A stretch of 64,000 bases of DNA, from positions 310,001-374,000 of the forward strand of contig NZ_JAJQJU010000001.1 in the NCBI RefSeq assembly GCF_022828365.1. Direction: 5' to 3'. This document shows positions 1 to 8,695 of the stretch, piece after piece (position 1 is the first letter of the stretch; the number at the start of each line of letters is the position of its first letter). Source of the stretch: Candidatus Nanosynbacter sp. TM7-087 (GTDB lineage Bacteria > Patescibacteriota > Saccharimonadia > Saccharimonadales > Saccharimonadaceae). The notes under the pieces are model-generated. The model saw nothing but the letters and a program-made list of their open reading frames with translations, did no database searches and was not told where the DNA came from. The position numbers were made by a program, and so were the translations under genes.

Positions 1-317
1 GAGATGTCGAATGCGCTGACCGCACGAATAGCGGCATCACGACCCAAGCCGACACCTTTCACGAAAACGTCAACAGACTTCAAGCCGTATTGAGATTTCG
101 CAGCTTCAGCAGCTTTTTCAGCGGCGACCTGTGAAGCGTAAGCTGTACCTTTTTTACTTCCACGGAAACCGCATGCACCAGCTGATGAAGCAGTTAGCAC
201 GTTACCCTTCTTGTCGGAAAAAGTAACGATAGTATTGTTAAATGTTGCCTGAATGTGCAGCTGACCAGCTGGGACTGATCGGCGCTGCTTCTTCTTGGTA
301 GATTTTGCGTCTGCCAT
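1..317 (-). CDS. rpsK: 30S ribosomal protein S11, 3' end cut by window
   Basis: Small-subunit platform protein that contacts the 3' domain of 16S rRNA. Only the N-terminal ~105 residues are inside the window; the reading frame runs off position 1. The start ATG at 317 gives [15 protein letters not shown] and the translated text contains the S11-typical segments [16 protein letters not shown] and [12 protein letters not shown]. It follows rpsM by 15 bases in the infA-rpmJ-rpsM-rpsK unit, the usual alpha-operon order. The call is safe; completeness cannot be judged. Confidence 0.95.
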   Translation of the reverse strand, partial: MADAKSTKKKQRRSVPAGQLHIQATFNNTIVTFSDKKGNVLTASSAGACGFRGSKKGTAYASQVAAEKAAEAAKSQYGLKSVDVFVKGVGLGRDAAIRAVSAFDI

Positions 318-332
318 TTCTTAGTCCTTTCT

Positions 333-719
333 TTAGGTCTTACTTGCTGCTTTTGGTTGTGTACCGCCCACGGCGATGGCGCGACCCTTGCGAGTTCGTG
401 CATTCGTACGAGTCCGCTGTCCGCGTGTTGGCAGTCCTGCTTTGTGGCGAAGACCGCGATAGGCGTTGATATCCTTCAAGCGCTTAATATTATTTGCCAC
501 CAAGCGCTGGAGATCACCTTCAACGGTGTATTCGCTGTCAATAATTTCGCGAATCTTGTTTTCTTCAGCCTCGGTGAGATCTTTCACCCGAGTGGTCGGC
601 TCAATTTTAGCCGCCGCAAGGATGCTCGAAGCGTGCTTTGGCCCAATACCGTAAATATAGGTGAGCGCAATTTGCACCTGCTTCTCTGTTGGGATAACTA
701 CCCCAGCAATTCGAGCCAT
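333..719 (-). CDS. rpsM: 30S ribosomal protein S13
   Basis: Head protein of the small subunit that forms inter-subunit bridges and contacts P-site tRNA. 128 residues, normal length. It begins MARIAGV and carries the signature [24 protein letters not shown] near residues 90-112, followed by a short basic tail ending KAASKT. It lies 2 bases downstream of rpmJ and 15 bases upstream of rpsK, in a unit led by the infA promoter. Confidence 0.97.
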   Translation of the reverse strand: MARIAGVVIPTEKQVQIALTYIYGIGPKHASSILAAAKIEPTTRVKDLTEAEENKIREIIDSEYTVEGDLQRLVANNIKRLKDINAYRGLRHKAGLPTRGQRTRTNARTRKGRAIAVGGTQPKAASKT

Positions 720-721
720 GC

Positions 722-838
722 TTAACCCTGCCTTTGCTTATTCTTAGGTTTTTTCTTGTTGATGATATATAGTCGGCCTTTGCGGCGAACGAACTTATCA
801 TCGGGACTGATTTTTTTCACACCTGCACGAACTTTCAT
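722..838 (-). CDS. rpmJ: 50S ribosomal protein L36, zinc-free type
   Basis: A 38-codon frame from ATG 838 to TAA 722 that reads [16 protein letters not shown] and ends KPKNKQRQG, the L36 C-terminus. Zinc-binding L36 has a C-x2-C...C...H set; here the positions read SPDD and IINKKKP, so this is the C-minus form that cannot hold zinc. It sits between infA and rpsM as in most bacteria. See the finding on loss of zinc sites across the translation and transcription machinery. Confidence 0.95.
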   Translation of the reverse strand: MKVRAGVKKISPDDKFVRRKGRLYIINKKKPKNKQRQG

Positions 839-892
839 AAAGTGCTTAAATCTCCCTTCCCGAGTAAACCCGAGATTACCGTTAATATTTAA

Positions 893-1135
893 CTACCGAC
901 CTTGAGGTCGATCGTCACGTAGGCGGAAGCTGATTCGTCCCTTTGTAAGATCGTAAGGGGTCATCTCAACCTCAACCTTATCACCAGGCACCAGACGAAT
1001 ATAATGCTTGCGCATTCGTCCTGAAATGTGCGCGATGATACTATGGCCATTCTCCAGTTCCACCTTAAATTGAGTATTAGGCAGTGCTTCCACTACCTTT
1101 CCTACCATTTTGATGACTTCCTTTTGACTCGCCAT
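893..1135 (-). CDS. infA: translation initiation factor IF-1
   Basis: 80-residue S1/OB-fold factor that binds the 30S A site during initiation. It starts [20 protein letters not shown] and contains the family text [19 protein letters not shown] and [21 protein letters not shown]. Slightly extended relative to the 72-residue E. coli protein ([10 protein letters not shown] tail). It is the first gene of the infA-rpmJ-rpsM-rpsK unit, with a consensus promoter just upstream. adk and map, which often lie between secY and infA, are absent here. Confidence 0.97.
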   Translation of the reverse strand: MASQKEVIKMVGKVVEALPNTQFKVELENGHSIIAHISGRMRKHYIRLVPGDKVEVEMTPYDLTKGRISFRLRDDRPQGR

Positions 1136-1150
1136 AAGTTACAGTTGTCA

Positions 1151-1179
1151 ATTATACAGTACTAAACACAGTTTGACAA
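1151..1179 (-). promoter_or_regulatory. promoter of infA-rpmJ-rpsM-rpsK
   Basis: On the minus strand a -35 box TTGTCA (1174-1179) and a -10 box TATAAT (1151-1156) are separated by exactly 17 bases, and infA starts 16 bases further on. This gives the distal part of the ribosomal cluster its own transcription start, independent of secY. Confidence 0.75.
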
Positions 1180-1240
1180 GGGTTTTCGCCGTAAATTTAA
1201 GTGCTATAATTGTATTATCAAATTTAACATAAGGATTTTT

Positions 1241-1816
1241 ATGGCAAGCAAGAAAAAACCAGCAAACTTTAAGGTTACAAAATCGAAGAATGAGATAATG
1301 ACCGCGGTGCTAATCGGTCTGGTGACGGCTTTGATAGTGATAGTTATTGGCGTAATTTTACTACACGCCAACCAAACTTCCGACAAGACACCTCAAACAG
1401 CGGAAAAGGTTGATAATGGATCTGTGAACTTGGGGTCTTTGGTCTTTCGAATTGAAGGAGACAAAGCGGTTGTTCGCAACGATTCAGCCACGCAAGAGAT
1501 TCGCGATTTTCTGAAGGCAGAAGTGAAGAAGTTAGGTTGTAAGGACAATAACGGCGTAGCTGTGGTAATCGCCCATTCTCAAGATGAGAAACAATTGTTA
1601 TTGGGCTATGGTTGCGGCAATTCTGCGGCACGAATGTTTGCAGTTAAGCAAGACGGCGGATGGAAAGCGATTTCCCCAACCAATCAATTTAATTTGTTCG
1701 ACATTCCGAGCTGCAAGATGGTTGATGAAAATAATATTAGTAATGAAATTGCGCCAGTCTGCCAAAATGAGAAAAAAGTTGGCGACAATTTATCTTACGA
1801 TTACAAAATACGATAA
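1241..1816 (+). CDS. single-pass membrane-anchored protein of unknown function
   Basis: 191 residues. A basic N-terminus (MASKKKPANFKVTKSKNE) precedes one hydrophobic helix at about residues 20-42, so an N-in anchor with an extracytoplasmic remainder is predicted. The outer part holds several cysteines (GCKD, YGCGNS, PSCKM, PVCQN) that could form disulfides outside the cell. I do not recognise the family. The gene is on the strand opposite to the ribosomal cluster, between secY and infA, with an extended -10 (TGCTATAAT, 1202-1210) and an AAGGA site before ATG 1241. It ends in a terminator shared with secY. Confidence 0.8.
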   Translation: MASKKKPANFKVTKSKNEIMTAVLIGLVTALIVIVIGVILLHANQTSDKTPQTAEKVDNGSVNLGSLVFRIEGDKAVVRNDSATQEIRDFLKAEVKKLGCKDNNGVAVVIAHSQDEKQLLLGYGCGNSAARMFAVKQDGGWKAISPTNQFNLFDIPSCKMVDENNISNEIAPVCQNEKKVGDNLSYDYKIR

Positions 1817-1829
1817 TCCATTCATAAAA

Positions 1830-1860
1830 AAGAATTCCCCGCTTTTCGGCGGGGATTTTT
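1830..1860. terminator. bidirectional terminator between 191-aa gene and secY
   Basis: Stem TCCCCGC / GCGGGGA (1836-1855) with a six-base loop, an A-run on the left and TTTTT on the right. It can end both the plus-strand gene at 1816 and secY, which stops at 1869. Confidence 0.85.
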
Positions 1861-1868
1861 AATGTCAA

Positions 1869-3344
1869 TTATTTTTTCCTAAACAAACGACGCTTCTTAC
1901 TCTTCTTTTTGTCACTATCAAGTAGCTCGTCTGGGTCAAAGTCATCATATGTAACCATCAGCGCACGAGAGTTGACTTGTCGCAGAGTTTCAAGGGCAAC
2001 CGATACGATAATCAAGATTCCAGTACCACCGATTGACAAACGCAAACCTTGCAGGCCTGTCAAATTGTACGTGAGATATTCCGCGACGAATGGCAGAATA
2101 GCCACGATTCCTAGGACAATTGAGCCGAACAAAATCAAGCGATTGACAGTCCTCATAAGGTATTTTTCAGTCTGAGCGCCCGGACGTACGCCTTCAATAA
2201 ATCCGCCCTGCTTCTGCAGATTTTCGGCAATTTCGTTAGCGTTAAAGACGATTCCAGTGTAGAAATATGTAAAGGCGATAACTAAGATGAAATACAGCGT
2301 TGGGTAAATAAACGCTTCAGCGGTGCTTCCTGTAAACGAACCTGCGTTTGGAGCTTGGAACCAAGTGATCAATTTATTGGCGGTCGGCAAAAGATCGGCG
2401 TTACCAGACGCTTTCATAACTTGACCGACGAATTGCGGCAAGCTTAGGAATGCAACCGCAAAGATGACTGGAATAACTCCCGCCGCAATCAATTTAACCG
2501 GCAAAATGCTTTTTACATCGCCATAATTACTGTTTCCATGAACGCGCTTTGCGTAATTAATTGTAATGACGCGCTGAGCTTCGTTGATTTTAACTAGGAA
2601 GTAAAGGACGATGAGTCCGGCGATTGACATGATTAATATCGTCCAGAACATAACTGGGTTTACAGGGAGAGTGAACCAGTTGAAGACGTTTAAGCTGCCA
2701 GATGAGGTATTGAACAATGATGAGATTAGTGACGCGAGCATTTGTGGCAATTGGCTGATGATACCAGCAAAGATTACGATAGAAATACCGTTGCCAATTC
2801 CTTGCTCAGTGATCAACTCACCAAGCCACATCAGAAGGACAGAGCCTGCTGTCATTGAAGTGATTGAAACGATCCATTCCATCATCGTAGGGTCGGCTAA
2901 TGTCGTACTACCGCCTTGAAGAACTGTTTGCCTTAGGATGAAGATGAAAGCGATTGACTGGACAATAGCAAGCGGCACGGTAATAACACGTGTCCATTGC
3001 TGAATTTTTCGACGTCCAGATTCACCATCTTTATGTAGTTCCTCAAGCCTTGGAATGGCTTTGGTCAGAAGCTGAATAATGATACTAGCGGTAATAAATG
3101 GACTAAGCCCAACCAACACCAGAGAGAAGCTCGACAACGCGCCACCAGATAGCAAGTTCAAGATACCACCGAGGTCAGATTGCCCAAGCACCGACGAAAT
3201 CGCGTTACGCAGTTGCGTTGGTTCCGCCAATGGTACTGGAATGTGCGCTAATAATCGATAAACAACGATTATTCCCACGACGATAAATAGTCGTTTTTGC
3301 ATATCTTTATTTTTCAGCGAGCGGAAAATTATTCTCCAATTCAT
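1869..3344 (-). CDS. secY: protein translocase subunit SecY
   Basis: Central pore of the Sec translocon, 491 residues, with ten predicted membrane helices. It begins MNWRIIFRSLKNKDMQKRL and shows family segments IPVPLAEP, FSLVLVGLSPFITASIIIQLL, EQGIGNGISIVIFAGI and VRPGAQTEKYL. The C-terminus is unusually basic and long (SDKKKSKKRRLFRKK). It is the last gene before a bidirectional terminator, but a terminator also lies upstream (3474-3501), so it probably has its own promoter; a TATAAT near 3390 on the minus strand is a weak candidate. Confidence 0.97.
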   Translation of the reverse strand: MNWRIIFRSLKNKDMQKRLFIVVGIIVVYRLLAHIPVPLAEPTQLRNAISSVLGQSDLGGILNLLSGGALSSFSLVLVGLSPFITASIIIQLLTKAIPRLEELHKDGESGRRKIQQWTRVITVPLAIVQSIAFIFILRQTVLQGGSTTLADPTMMEWIVSITSMTAGSVLLMWLGELITEQGIGNGISIVIFAGIISQLPQMLASLISSLFNTSSGSLNVFNWFTLPVNPVMFWTILIMSIAGLIVLYFLVKINEAQRVITINYAKRVHGNSNYGDVKSILPVKLIAAGVIPVIFAVAFLSLPQFVGQVMKASGNADLLPTANKLITWFQAPNAGSFTGSTAEAFIYPTLYFILVIAFTYFYTGIVFNANEIAENLQKQGGFIEGVRPGAQTEKYLMRTVNRLILFGSIVLGIVAILPFVAEYLTYNLTGLQGLRLSIGGTGILIIVSVALETLRQVNSRALMVTYDDFDPDELLDSDKKKSKKRRLFRKK

Positions 3345-3473
3345 GTCTTAGCCCCTCATAGTCACTAACAATTCTTAACTCTGTTAATTATACATTACCT
3401 TAGCGGATATTTCCATACTAAAAACATAAAAGCGTATGCTCTATAGATGAAACCGTGACTTTAGAATAAAAGA

Positions 3474-3501
3474 AAATCCCCTTCGGAATGGAAGGGGATT
3501 T
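3474..3501 (-). terminator. terminator after rplO
   Basis: Stem AATCCCCTTC / GAAGGGGATT with a short loop followed, on the minus strand, by TTTTCTTTTATT. It separates the rplF-rplR-rpsE-rplO unit from secY, which are normally cotranscribed. Confidence 0.85.
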
Positions 3502-3518
3502 ATCGTTACTGAGAAAAA

Positions 3519-3992
3519 TTATTTCTCTTCAGCTTCTTTCGCACTTTGGCGTAGAGGTGTAGCTACTTTCTCGAATGAGCCACCAGCTTTTTCAATGGCA
3601 GCGACAACTGAAGCTGAGGCAGCTTGTACTTTCAAGTCAACCTTAGCCTTCAATTCACCACGAGCAATCACCTTAACCGTATGGAATGGAGTTGCAATGT
3701 AGCCTTCAGTGAACAACAAAGCATTGTCAACGGTCTTGCCGTTAAATGCGTTCAAATGATCCATGTACACAACTTGAGCCGGAGTTCGCAAGCTCTTGAA
3801 TCCGCGAGCCTTTGGCACAGCTTGAGCTAGTGGACGCTGACCACCTTGGAACATTACGCGAAGCTTCTTACCTGTTCGGGCGTTCTGACCTTTAGTACCG
3901 CGACCAGCAGTTTTACCTTGACCAGCAGCAATACCACGACCAACGCGCTTTTTATTCTTATTCGCTGAAACTTGGAGATCATTGTACTTCAT
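3519..3992 (-). CDS. rplO: 50S ribosomal protein L15
   Basis: 157 residues. Begins MKYNDLQVSANKNKKRVGRGIAAGQGKTAGRG, the glycine-rich L15 signature that threads into 23S rRNA, with a globular C-terminal half ending AKEAEEK. The start ATG overlaps the rpsE stop by one base (TAATG). No rpmD (L30) gene lies between rpsE and rplO. Confidence 0.96.
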   Translation of the reverse strand: MKYNDLQVSANKNKKRVGRGIAAGQGKTAGRGTKGQNARTGKKLRVMFQGGQRPLAQAVPKARGFKSLRTPAQVVYMDHLNAFNGKTVDNALLFTEGYIATPFHTVKVIARGELKAKVDLKVQAASASVVAAIEKAGGSFEKVATPLRQSAKEAEEK

Positions 3993-4582
3993 TATTTAGC
4001 CTCCTTTTTAGCAACCTTTTTTACAGGCTGAGCGCTTAGCCATTGATCGCGTGGAACTAATGACTTTAGAGCTTCGATAGTCGCGTAAGCAATGTTAACC
4101 TTGTTGGTTGAGCCAAGAGATTTGGTCAATAGGTTACGAACACCTGTTACGCCGATAATCTGACGAACTACACCACCAGCGATAATACCGGTACCAGGAG
4201 CGGCAGGTTTGATCAATACGCGTGCGCCAGAGAATTTAACTTCGCTGTCGTGCGGAATTGTTTCGCCGTTCAATGGCAATGTAATTAGGTGCTTTTTAGC
4301 GACTGATGTGGCCTTAGCGACGGCAGCTTGCACGTCTGCACCCTTAGCGACACCGACACCAACTTTATCTTTTCGGTTACCAACAACCACCAAAGCCTTA
4401 AATCGGAAACGGCGACCACCTTTAACCACGCGAGAAACGCGGTCAATGTTGATTACCAACTCTTCAAACTCTTTTGGTGCGTCATCGCGCACATTTCGCC
4501 GGTCATCGCGGCGACCACCACGTGGATTTCGAGGTCGACGACCTTCTGCGCGTGGGGTAGTATTTGCAGCTTGCTCTGCCAT
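3992..4582 (-). CDS. rpsE: 30S ribosomal protein S5
   Basis: Small-subunit protein lining the mRNA entry channel. The chosen start (4582) gives 196 residues beginning MAEQAANTTPRAEGRRP; a frame extension to 4615 would run into rplR and has no ribosome site. The N-terminus is an Arg/Gly-rich tail (about residues 9-35). The core shows VVKGGRRFRFKALVVVGN, GVGVAKGADVQAAV and GTGIIAGGVVRQIIGVTGV. It follows rplR by one base and overlaps rplO. Confidence 0.96.
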   Translation of the reverse strand: MAEQAANTTPRAEGRRPRNPRGGRRDDRRNVRDDAPKEFEELVINIDRVSRVVKGGRRFRFKALVVVGNRKDKVGVGVAKGADVQAAVAKATSVAKKHLITLPLNGETIPHDSEVKFSGARVLIKPAAPGTGIIAGGVVRQIIGVTGVRNLLTKSLGSTNKVNIAYATIEALKSLVPRDQWLSAQPVKKVAKKEAK

Positions 4583-4583
4583 A

Positions 4584-4934
4584 CTAAAACTCCAATCCTT
4601 CTTGGCGCGCAGCATCAGCCAAAGCCTTTAGACGGCCAGCGTATTGACGACCGTTGCGGTCAAACACTACTGCGCTAATCTTAATTTTCTTTGCTTTTTT
4701 AGCAATTTCAGTACCGATAGCAGCACTTTTTTCAGTCATCGTGCCAGTCGCTTTTGTGCCAACTGTAGTTGCTGCAGCCAATGTCTTGCCAGCCACATCG
4801 TCAATCAATTGCGCGCTAACGTGCAAATTGCTAATAGTAACTGTCAAGCGTGGGCGCTCTGCCGTACCTGAAACCTTAGCGCGAACGCGGTTTTTGCGAA
4901 GAGCGCGGTTGAGTAGCTTCTTATTTTCAGCCAT
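4584..4934 (-). CDS. rplR: 50S ribosomal protein L18
   Basis: 116-residue 5S rRNA-binding protein of the central protuberance. N-terminus MAENKKLLNRALRKNRVRAKV, then RPRLTVTISNLHVSAQLIDD and the C-terminal VVFDRNGRQYAGRLKALADAAR block typical of L18. Lies between rplF and rpsE with spacers of one or two bases. Confidence 0.96.
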   Translation of the reverse strand: MAENKKLLNRALRKNRVRAKVSGTAERPRLTVTISNLHVSAQLIDDVAGKTLAAATTVGTKATGTMTEKSAAIGTEIAKKAKKIKISAVVFDRNGRQYAGRLKALADAARQEGLEF

Positions 4935-4936
4935 GA

Positions 4937-5476
4937 TTACTTACCTGTCTTTCCTGCTTTACGCAAAATCTGCTCGTCGACATACTTGATACCCTTGCCC
5001 TTGTATGGTTCAGGCTTCTTCAGTGCGCGGATTTCCGCTGCAACTTGGCCGACTTGTTGTTTATTGATACCGCTAACAACGATAATCATTTTTTCGTTGG
5101 TAACAGTTACGCCTTCTGGGGCTTTGTATTTGACTGGATGTGAAAATCCAAGTGCCATTTCTAGCTCATTATTACTTGAGCTAACACGGAAACCGACACC
5201 GTTAACCTCTAGGCGTTTTTCATAACCTTTGGTTACACCGATTACCATGTTGTTGATTAGCGCGCGCATCAGACCATGCTGACTACGGGCTACTTTGGAC
5301 TCGTCCTTAGGATGTACCGTGACTTGTCCGTCTTCGACTTTCACCTCAACTGCTGGTGTGATGAATTGCTTCAATTCACCCTTTGGTCCTTTAACGACCA
5401 CATCACCAGAGTCAACCGTGATTGTCACACCGGCCGGAATAATCACCGGCAGTTTTCCGATTCGACTCAGACTCAT
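4937..5476 (-). CDS. rplF: 50S ribosomal protein L6
   Basis: 179 residues, two tandem L6 folds. Begins MSLSRIGKLPVIIPAGVTI and has the family C-terminal motif PEPYKGKGIKYVDEQILRKAGKTGK. It is the first gene of rplF-rplR-rpsE-rplO, preceded by its own promoter and by a membrane-protein gene instead of rpsH. Confidence 0.97.
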   Translation of the reverse strand: MSLSRIGKLPVIIPAGVTITVDSGDVVVKGPKGELKQFITPAVEVKVEDGQVTVHPKDESKVARSQHGLMRALINNMVIGVTKGYEKRLEVNGVGFRVSSSNNELEMALGFSHPVKYKAPEGVTVTNEKMIIVVSGINKQQVGQVAAEIRALKKPEPYKGKGIKYVDEQILRKAGKTGK

Positions 5477-5512
5477 TACTCACCTTTCGTGTGATTTGAT
5501 ATTAACCCTGGT

Positions 5513-5542
5513 ATTTTAGCATAGATTAGGGGTGAAATGCAA
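5513..5542 (-). promoter_or_regulatory. promoter of rplF-rplR-rpsE-rplO
   Basis: Minus strand: -35 TTGCAT (5537-5542), 18-base spacer ending in TGC (extended -10), -10 TAAAAT (5513-5518), followed by a GAAAGGTGAG ribosome site before ATG 5476. It shows the unit restarts transcription after the inserted membrane gene. Confidence 0.65.
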
Positions 5543-5565
5543 GGTTTTTTGAGCGCTCTGCCTAG

Positions 5566-6093
5566 CTACCCGTACGGGATGAGTAGAATAATCGCCAAGA
5601 TACCGAGAGTAATATATGTTACTAGGGCGGCTTTGGTCAAATACGGCTCTTTCATATCGTAGATTTTACGTACTTCGTAATAATCCCATAGCCGCCAGCC
5701 AGAGATCATTAAAAGAATGCCAGCGAAGATACTTAAATAGCCACTAACATCAATATGCCAAAGAAAGTTTGATGCATCAACTAGAGCGATGAATGTAGCT
5801 ACTCCCATTGTCGACCAGAAGCGTGCCTGTGGCTTTTGTCCAACAGCAATAAAACAGGTGGCGGCGACCATGATCAACTCAACGAGAGGATTTTCCGCGA
5901 ACAGTACCTGAATATAATAACTGGGGACTCCCTGCCTAGGGTCAGCACTGCCAATAAGCCAACCCACTCCATACAGTAGGGGCATCATAACGACGATAGA
6001 CAACAAGAAGGGCAAAAAATCAACAATGAAAACATCTTTAACAGTTATTTCTGCTTGGTCTGATGTTTTTGTCATATGGAGGAAGCTACGCAT
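5566..6093 (-). CDS. four-helix membrane protein inserted in the ribosomal cluster
   Basis: About 175 residues, unknown family. Hydrophobic stretches fall near residues 24-45, 70-85, 97-112, 120-137 and 155-173, so an integral membrane protein with four or five helices is predicted. Three starts are in frame: TTG 6111, ATG 6093 and ATG 6075. An extended -10 (TGCTATACT on the minus strand) overlaps the TTG, which rules it out, and lies 6 bases before ATG 6093, favouring a leaderless start there. The gene sits between rpsH and rplF, where no membrane gene is expected. Confidence 0.75.
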   Translation of the reverse strand: MRSFLHMTKTSDQAEITVKDVFIVDFLPFLLSIVVMMPLLYGVGWLIGSADPRQGVPSYYIQVLFAENPLVELIMVAATCFIAVGQKPQARFWSTMGVATFIALVDASNFLWHIDVSGYLSIFAGILLMISGWRLWDYYEVRKIYDMKEPYLTKAALVTYITLGILAIILLIPYG

Positions 6094-6164
6094 ATGATTA
6101 CAGTATAGCAAAATATATTGACATTAAGATCTGTATTAGACGAAGCTAGTTAATCTGAGGCATA

Positions 6165-6199
6165 AAAAAAATAAACGCCCTGCAATGAGGACGTTTATT
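6165..6199 (-). terminator. terminator after rpsH
   Basis: Stem AATAAACG(C)CCT / AGG(A)CGTTTATT followed on the minus strand by a long T run (6162-6170). It ends the rplC-to-rpsH transcription unit. Confidence 0.85.
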
Positions 6200-6214
6200 C
6201 GATTCGTGTGAGGC

Positions 6215-6616
6215 TTAGTAAACCTTCAACAACAATTCGCCACCAAGTTTAGCCTTAGCTGCTTCAGCGCCAGTCATGACACCTTTTGATGTTGAGATAA
6301 GTACCAAACCACGACCGCTTTTCACCTTTGGAATCTCTGCCGAGCCGACGTAAACGCGACGACCAGGTTTTGAGATACGGGTAATTTCGTTGATAGTGCT
6401 GTTAGTTCCTTTTTCATTGATAGTAACTACCAACACGCCACGAGGCTTAGCATCTTCCAGCTTGACATCTGCCAAGTAGCCGTTTTTGACTAATTGTTCA
6501 GCGATGACTCTCTTCATCTTACTGGACGGAACACGAACTTCCGTTTTGCCAACCAATTTCGCATTGCGGATGCGAGTCAGAAGGTCGGCGATTGGGTCTG
6601 TAGTTTGCATAGACAT
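6215..6616 (-). CDS. rpsH: 30S ribosomal protein S8
   Basis: 133 residues, 16S central-domain binder. MSMQTTDPIADLLTRIRNAKLVGK at the N-terminus and SKPGRRVYVGSAEIP, GLVLISTSKGVMTGAEA near the C-terminus are diagnostic. It is the last gene of the long rplC...rpsH unit here, ending in a terminator. Confidence 0.97.
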   Translation of the reverse strand: MSMQTTDPIADLLTRIRNAKLVGKTEVRVPSSKMKRVIAEQLVKNGYLADVKLEDAKPRGVLVVTINEKGTNSTINEITRISKPGRRVYVGSAEIPKVKSGRGLVLISTSKGVMTGAEAAKAKLGGELLLKVY

Positions 6617-6636
6617 ATTCTAATCTCCTTTCCTTC

Positions 6637-6906
6637 TTACCAACTACTCTTTGTTATGCCTGGGATTTCACCCTTGGCTGCTTTTTCGCGGAAATTGATA
6701 CGGCTCAAGCCGAACTGGCGCATGTAGCCGCGTGGACGACCAGAGATGCTATCACGGTTCTTGTGCCTGGTTGGGCTAGAATTGCGAGGCAATTTCTGCA
6801 AACCATCGAGGTCGCCAAGTTCTTTCAACTCAGCACGCTTGGCTGCAAACTTGGCAATCATCTTTATACGCTTCTTATCACGAGCGACCATTGATTTCTT
6901 AGCCAT
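6637..6906 (-). CDS. rpsN: 30S ribosomal protein S14, zinc-free type
   Basis: 89 residues, the long (C-minus) form of S14: [13 protein letters not shown] at the N-terminus and [20 protein letters not shown] where the short zinc form has paired cysteines. [20 protein letters not shown] is the conserved tail. Start overlaps the rplE stop by one base. Together with L36 it indicates a zinc-sparing ribosome. Confidence 0.97.
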   Translation of the reverse strand: MAKKSMVARDKKRIKMIAKFAAKRAELKELGDLDGLQKLPRNSSPTRHKNRDSISGRPRGYMRQFGLSRINFREKAAKGEIPGITKSSW

Positions 6907-7490
6907 TACTTGACGCCTCCTTTCTTCTCAAACGGCATGCCAAATTTTTCTAGCAACGCCTTAGAAGCTTCCTTGTTGCCGCTCTTGATAACAAATGTAA
7001 CCTGCAAACCGTGCAAAACTTGAGTTTCCTCAAATGTCAATTCTGGGAAAATCGATTGTTCGGTGATACCTAGATTATAATTGCCGCCTTTATCAAACTT
7101 CAGGCCAACGCCGTGGAAGTCACGAACGCGAGGCAAAGCAACATTAATCAAACGATCCATGAACTCGTACATACGAGCGCCGCGCAAAGTTACGCTAACA
7201 CCAATTGGCGCACCCATACCTTTACGAATGCTAAATGTCGCGATTGACTTCTTAGCTAGTCGAGCTACTGGTGCTTGACCAGTAATTTTCTCGACAGTGT
7301 TTTTGACAATTTCAAAATGACGCTTGTCATCTTTCTTTTTGCCGGTACCAACGCTCACGACGATCTTTTCCAAAGCTGGCACTTCATGCACGTTCTTTAG
7401 ATTCAATTCGGCTTGTAGTTCCTTAAGGTAAGTTCCTTGATACAAGGCTTTCAAGCGAGGAGCTGGCACGACAGTTTTCTTTTCTGCCAT
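6906..7490 (-). CDS. rplE: 50S ribosomal protein L5
   Basis: 194 residues, 5S rRNA-binding protein at the P-site side of the central protuberance. Core text [41 protein letters not shown], and [14 protein letters not shown]. It starts one base into the rplX stop and ends overlapping rpsN, so the unit is tightly coupled. Confidence 0.97.
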   Translation of the reverse strand: MAEKKTVVPAPRLKALYQGTYLKELQAELNLKNVHEVPALEKIVVSVGTGKKKDDKRHFEIVKNTVEKITGQAPVARLAKKSIATFSIRKGMGAPIGVSVTLRGARMYEFMDRLINVALPRVRDFHGVGLKFDKGGNYNLGITEQSIFPELTFEETQVLHGLQVTFVIKSGNKEASKALLEKFGMPFEKKGGVK

Positions 7491-7810
7491 TATTTAATCT
7501 CCTTATTTTTTACCTGGCGAGCAACACGAGTTTTGCCGCCGTCAGCATTCTTTACTAAACCAACCCGACTGGTTTTGCCTGATTTCTCATCAACAACCAA
7601 AGCGACTTTGCTGATATCCATTGGTACGTGGATATCTTTTTTGCCGCCTTTTGGATTGTACTGGCTTGGCTTAACATGGCGATGTCCGACACCAACACCT
7701 TCGACCAAAACAGTTTGGTCTTTTGTGTTAACTTTTAGAACTTTACCAGTTGTGCCTTTATTTTTACCAGCAATAATTTTTACAGTATCGTCTTTATGAA
7801 TACGAGCCAT
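7490..7810 (-). CDS. rplX: 50S ribosomal protein L24
   Basis: 106 residues. KOW motif near the N-terminus (DDTVKIIAGKNKGTTGKVLKV) and the L24 signature VEGVGVGHRHVKPSQYNPKGG. One-base overlaps with rplN and rplE suggest translational coupling. Confidence 0.96.
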   Translation of the reverse strand: MARIHKDDTVKIIAGKNKGTTGKVLKVNTKDQTVLVEGVGVGHRHVKPSQYNPKGGKKDIHVPMDISKVALVVDEKSGKTSRVGLVKNADGGKTRVARQVKNKEIK

Positions 7811-8178
7811 TAGAGTACCTCCGGAGCCAAGCTGACGATCTTCATGTAGCCCATATCGCGAAGTTCGCGTGGAACTGGACCGAAGACACGAGTAGCTTTT
7901 GGTTGCTTGTCATCGTTGATAATCACTACGGCGTTGTCGTCAAAACAGATTGTTGAGCCGTCTTTGCGATGGATTTGATCGCGAGTACGAACAACTACAG
8001 CCTTAACAACAGATTTTTTCTTAACGTTACCGGTTGGGCTAGCGTCTTTTACCGAGCAGACGATTACGTCGCCAACGCGAGCGTAACGGCGTCGTGTACC
8101 GCCAAGAACGCGGATACACAAAACTTCCCTAGCACCTGAGTTGTCGGCTACCTTAAGGCGAGATTCTTGTTGGATCAT
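7810..8178 (-). CDS. rplN: 50S ribosomal protein L14
   Basis: 122 residues, five-stranded barrel that contacts 16S h14. [22 protein letters not shown] at the start and [24 protein letters not shown] at the end are near-universal. Overlaps rpsQ by 4 bases (ATGA). Confidence 0.98.
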   Translation of the reverse strand: MIQQESRLKVADNSGAREVLCIRVLGGTRRRYARVGDVIVCSVKDASPTGNVKKKSVVKAVVVRTRDQIHRKDGSTICFDDNAVVIINDDKQPKATRVFGPVPRELRDMGYMKIVSLAPEVL

Positions 8179-8486
8179 TTGTCGTCCTCCTTAGCCTCTT
8201 CCTTAGTTTCGCCAGAAACTTCGTCCTTTAGTTTGATAGAACCGCGAGACTTTTCAATCACCTTAACTAGAGTAAAGCTCTTAGTCTTGGAAATTGGGCG
8301 AGCCTCTTCGATTTGTACCTTGTCGCCTTCACCTGCTTCGTTGGTTTCATCGTGAGCAGTGTATTTGCGAGTCACGGTGTACTGCTTGCCGTATAGCGGA
8401 TGCGTTTCGCGGCTGGTGACCGTCACAGTGATGGTCTTGTCGCGCTTGGCACTCGTTACGACGCCAATCAATGTTCGTCGGGCCAT
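8175..8486 (-). CDS. rpsQ: 30S ribosomal protein S17
   Basis: 103 residues, OB-fold primary 16S binder. [21 protein letters not shown] and [21 protein letters not shown] are the S17 core; the C-terminus is extended by about 20 acidic and basic residues ([17 protein letters not shown]). Sits between rpmC and rplN in the standard order. Confidence 0.96.
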   Translation of the reverse strand: MARRTLIGVVTSAKRDKTITVTVTSRETHPLYGKQYTVTRKYTAHDETNEAGEGDKVQIEEARPISKTKSFTLVKVIEKSRGSIKLKDEVSGETKEEAKEDDK

Positions 8487-8695
8487 TACTTGCTCTCCTT
8501 TGTGTTATTAATTTGTGTCAGCAGGCGTGCAATTTCCTTTCGGAGTGAACGCAACGCTTTTGGATTAACTAATTCACCAGCAGCGTGAGAACGTTTTGCT
8601 TGAAGTAGGTCGTTTCGCTTTTCAGCCAATTCCTTCTTCAAATCGTCAATCGTCTTAACAACTGCTGCTTTAACAGTTTTCTTTGCTTCAGCCAT
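8486..8695 (-). CDS. rpmC: 50S ribosomal protein L29
   Basis: 69-residue two-helix hairpin at the polypeptide exit, where trigger factor and SRP dock. Core: TIDDLKKELAEKRNDLLQAKRSHAAGELVNPKALRSLRKEIARLLTQIN. The first 13 residues (MAEAKKTVKAAVV) are an extra basic tail. Directly downstream of rplP with no spacer. Confidence 0.95.
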   Translation of the reverse strand: MAEAKKTVKAAVVKTIDDLKKELAEKRNDLLQAKRSHAAGELVNPKALRSLRKEIARLLTQINNTKESK

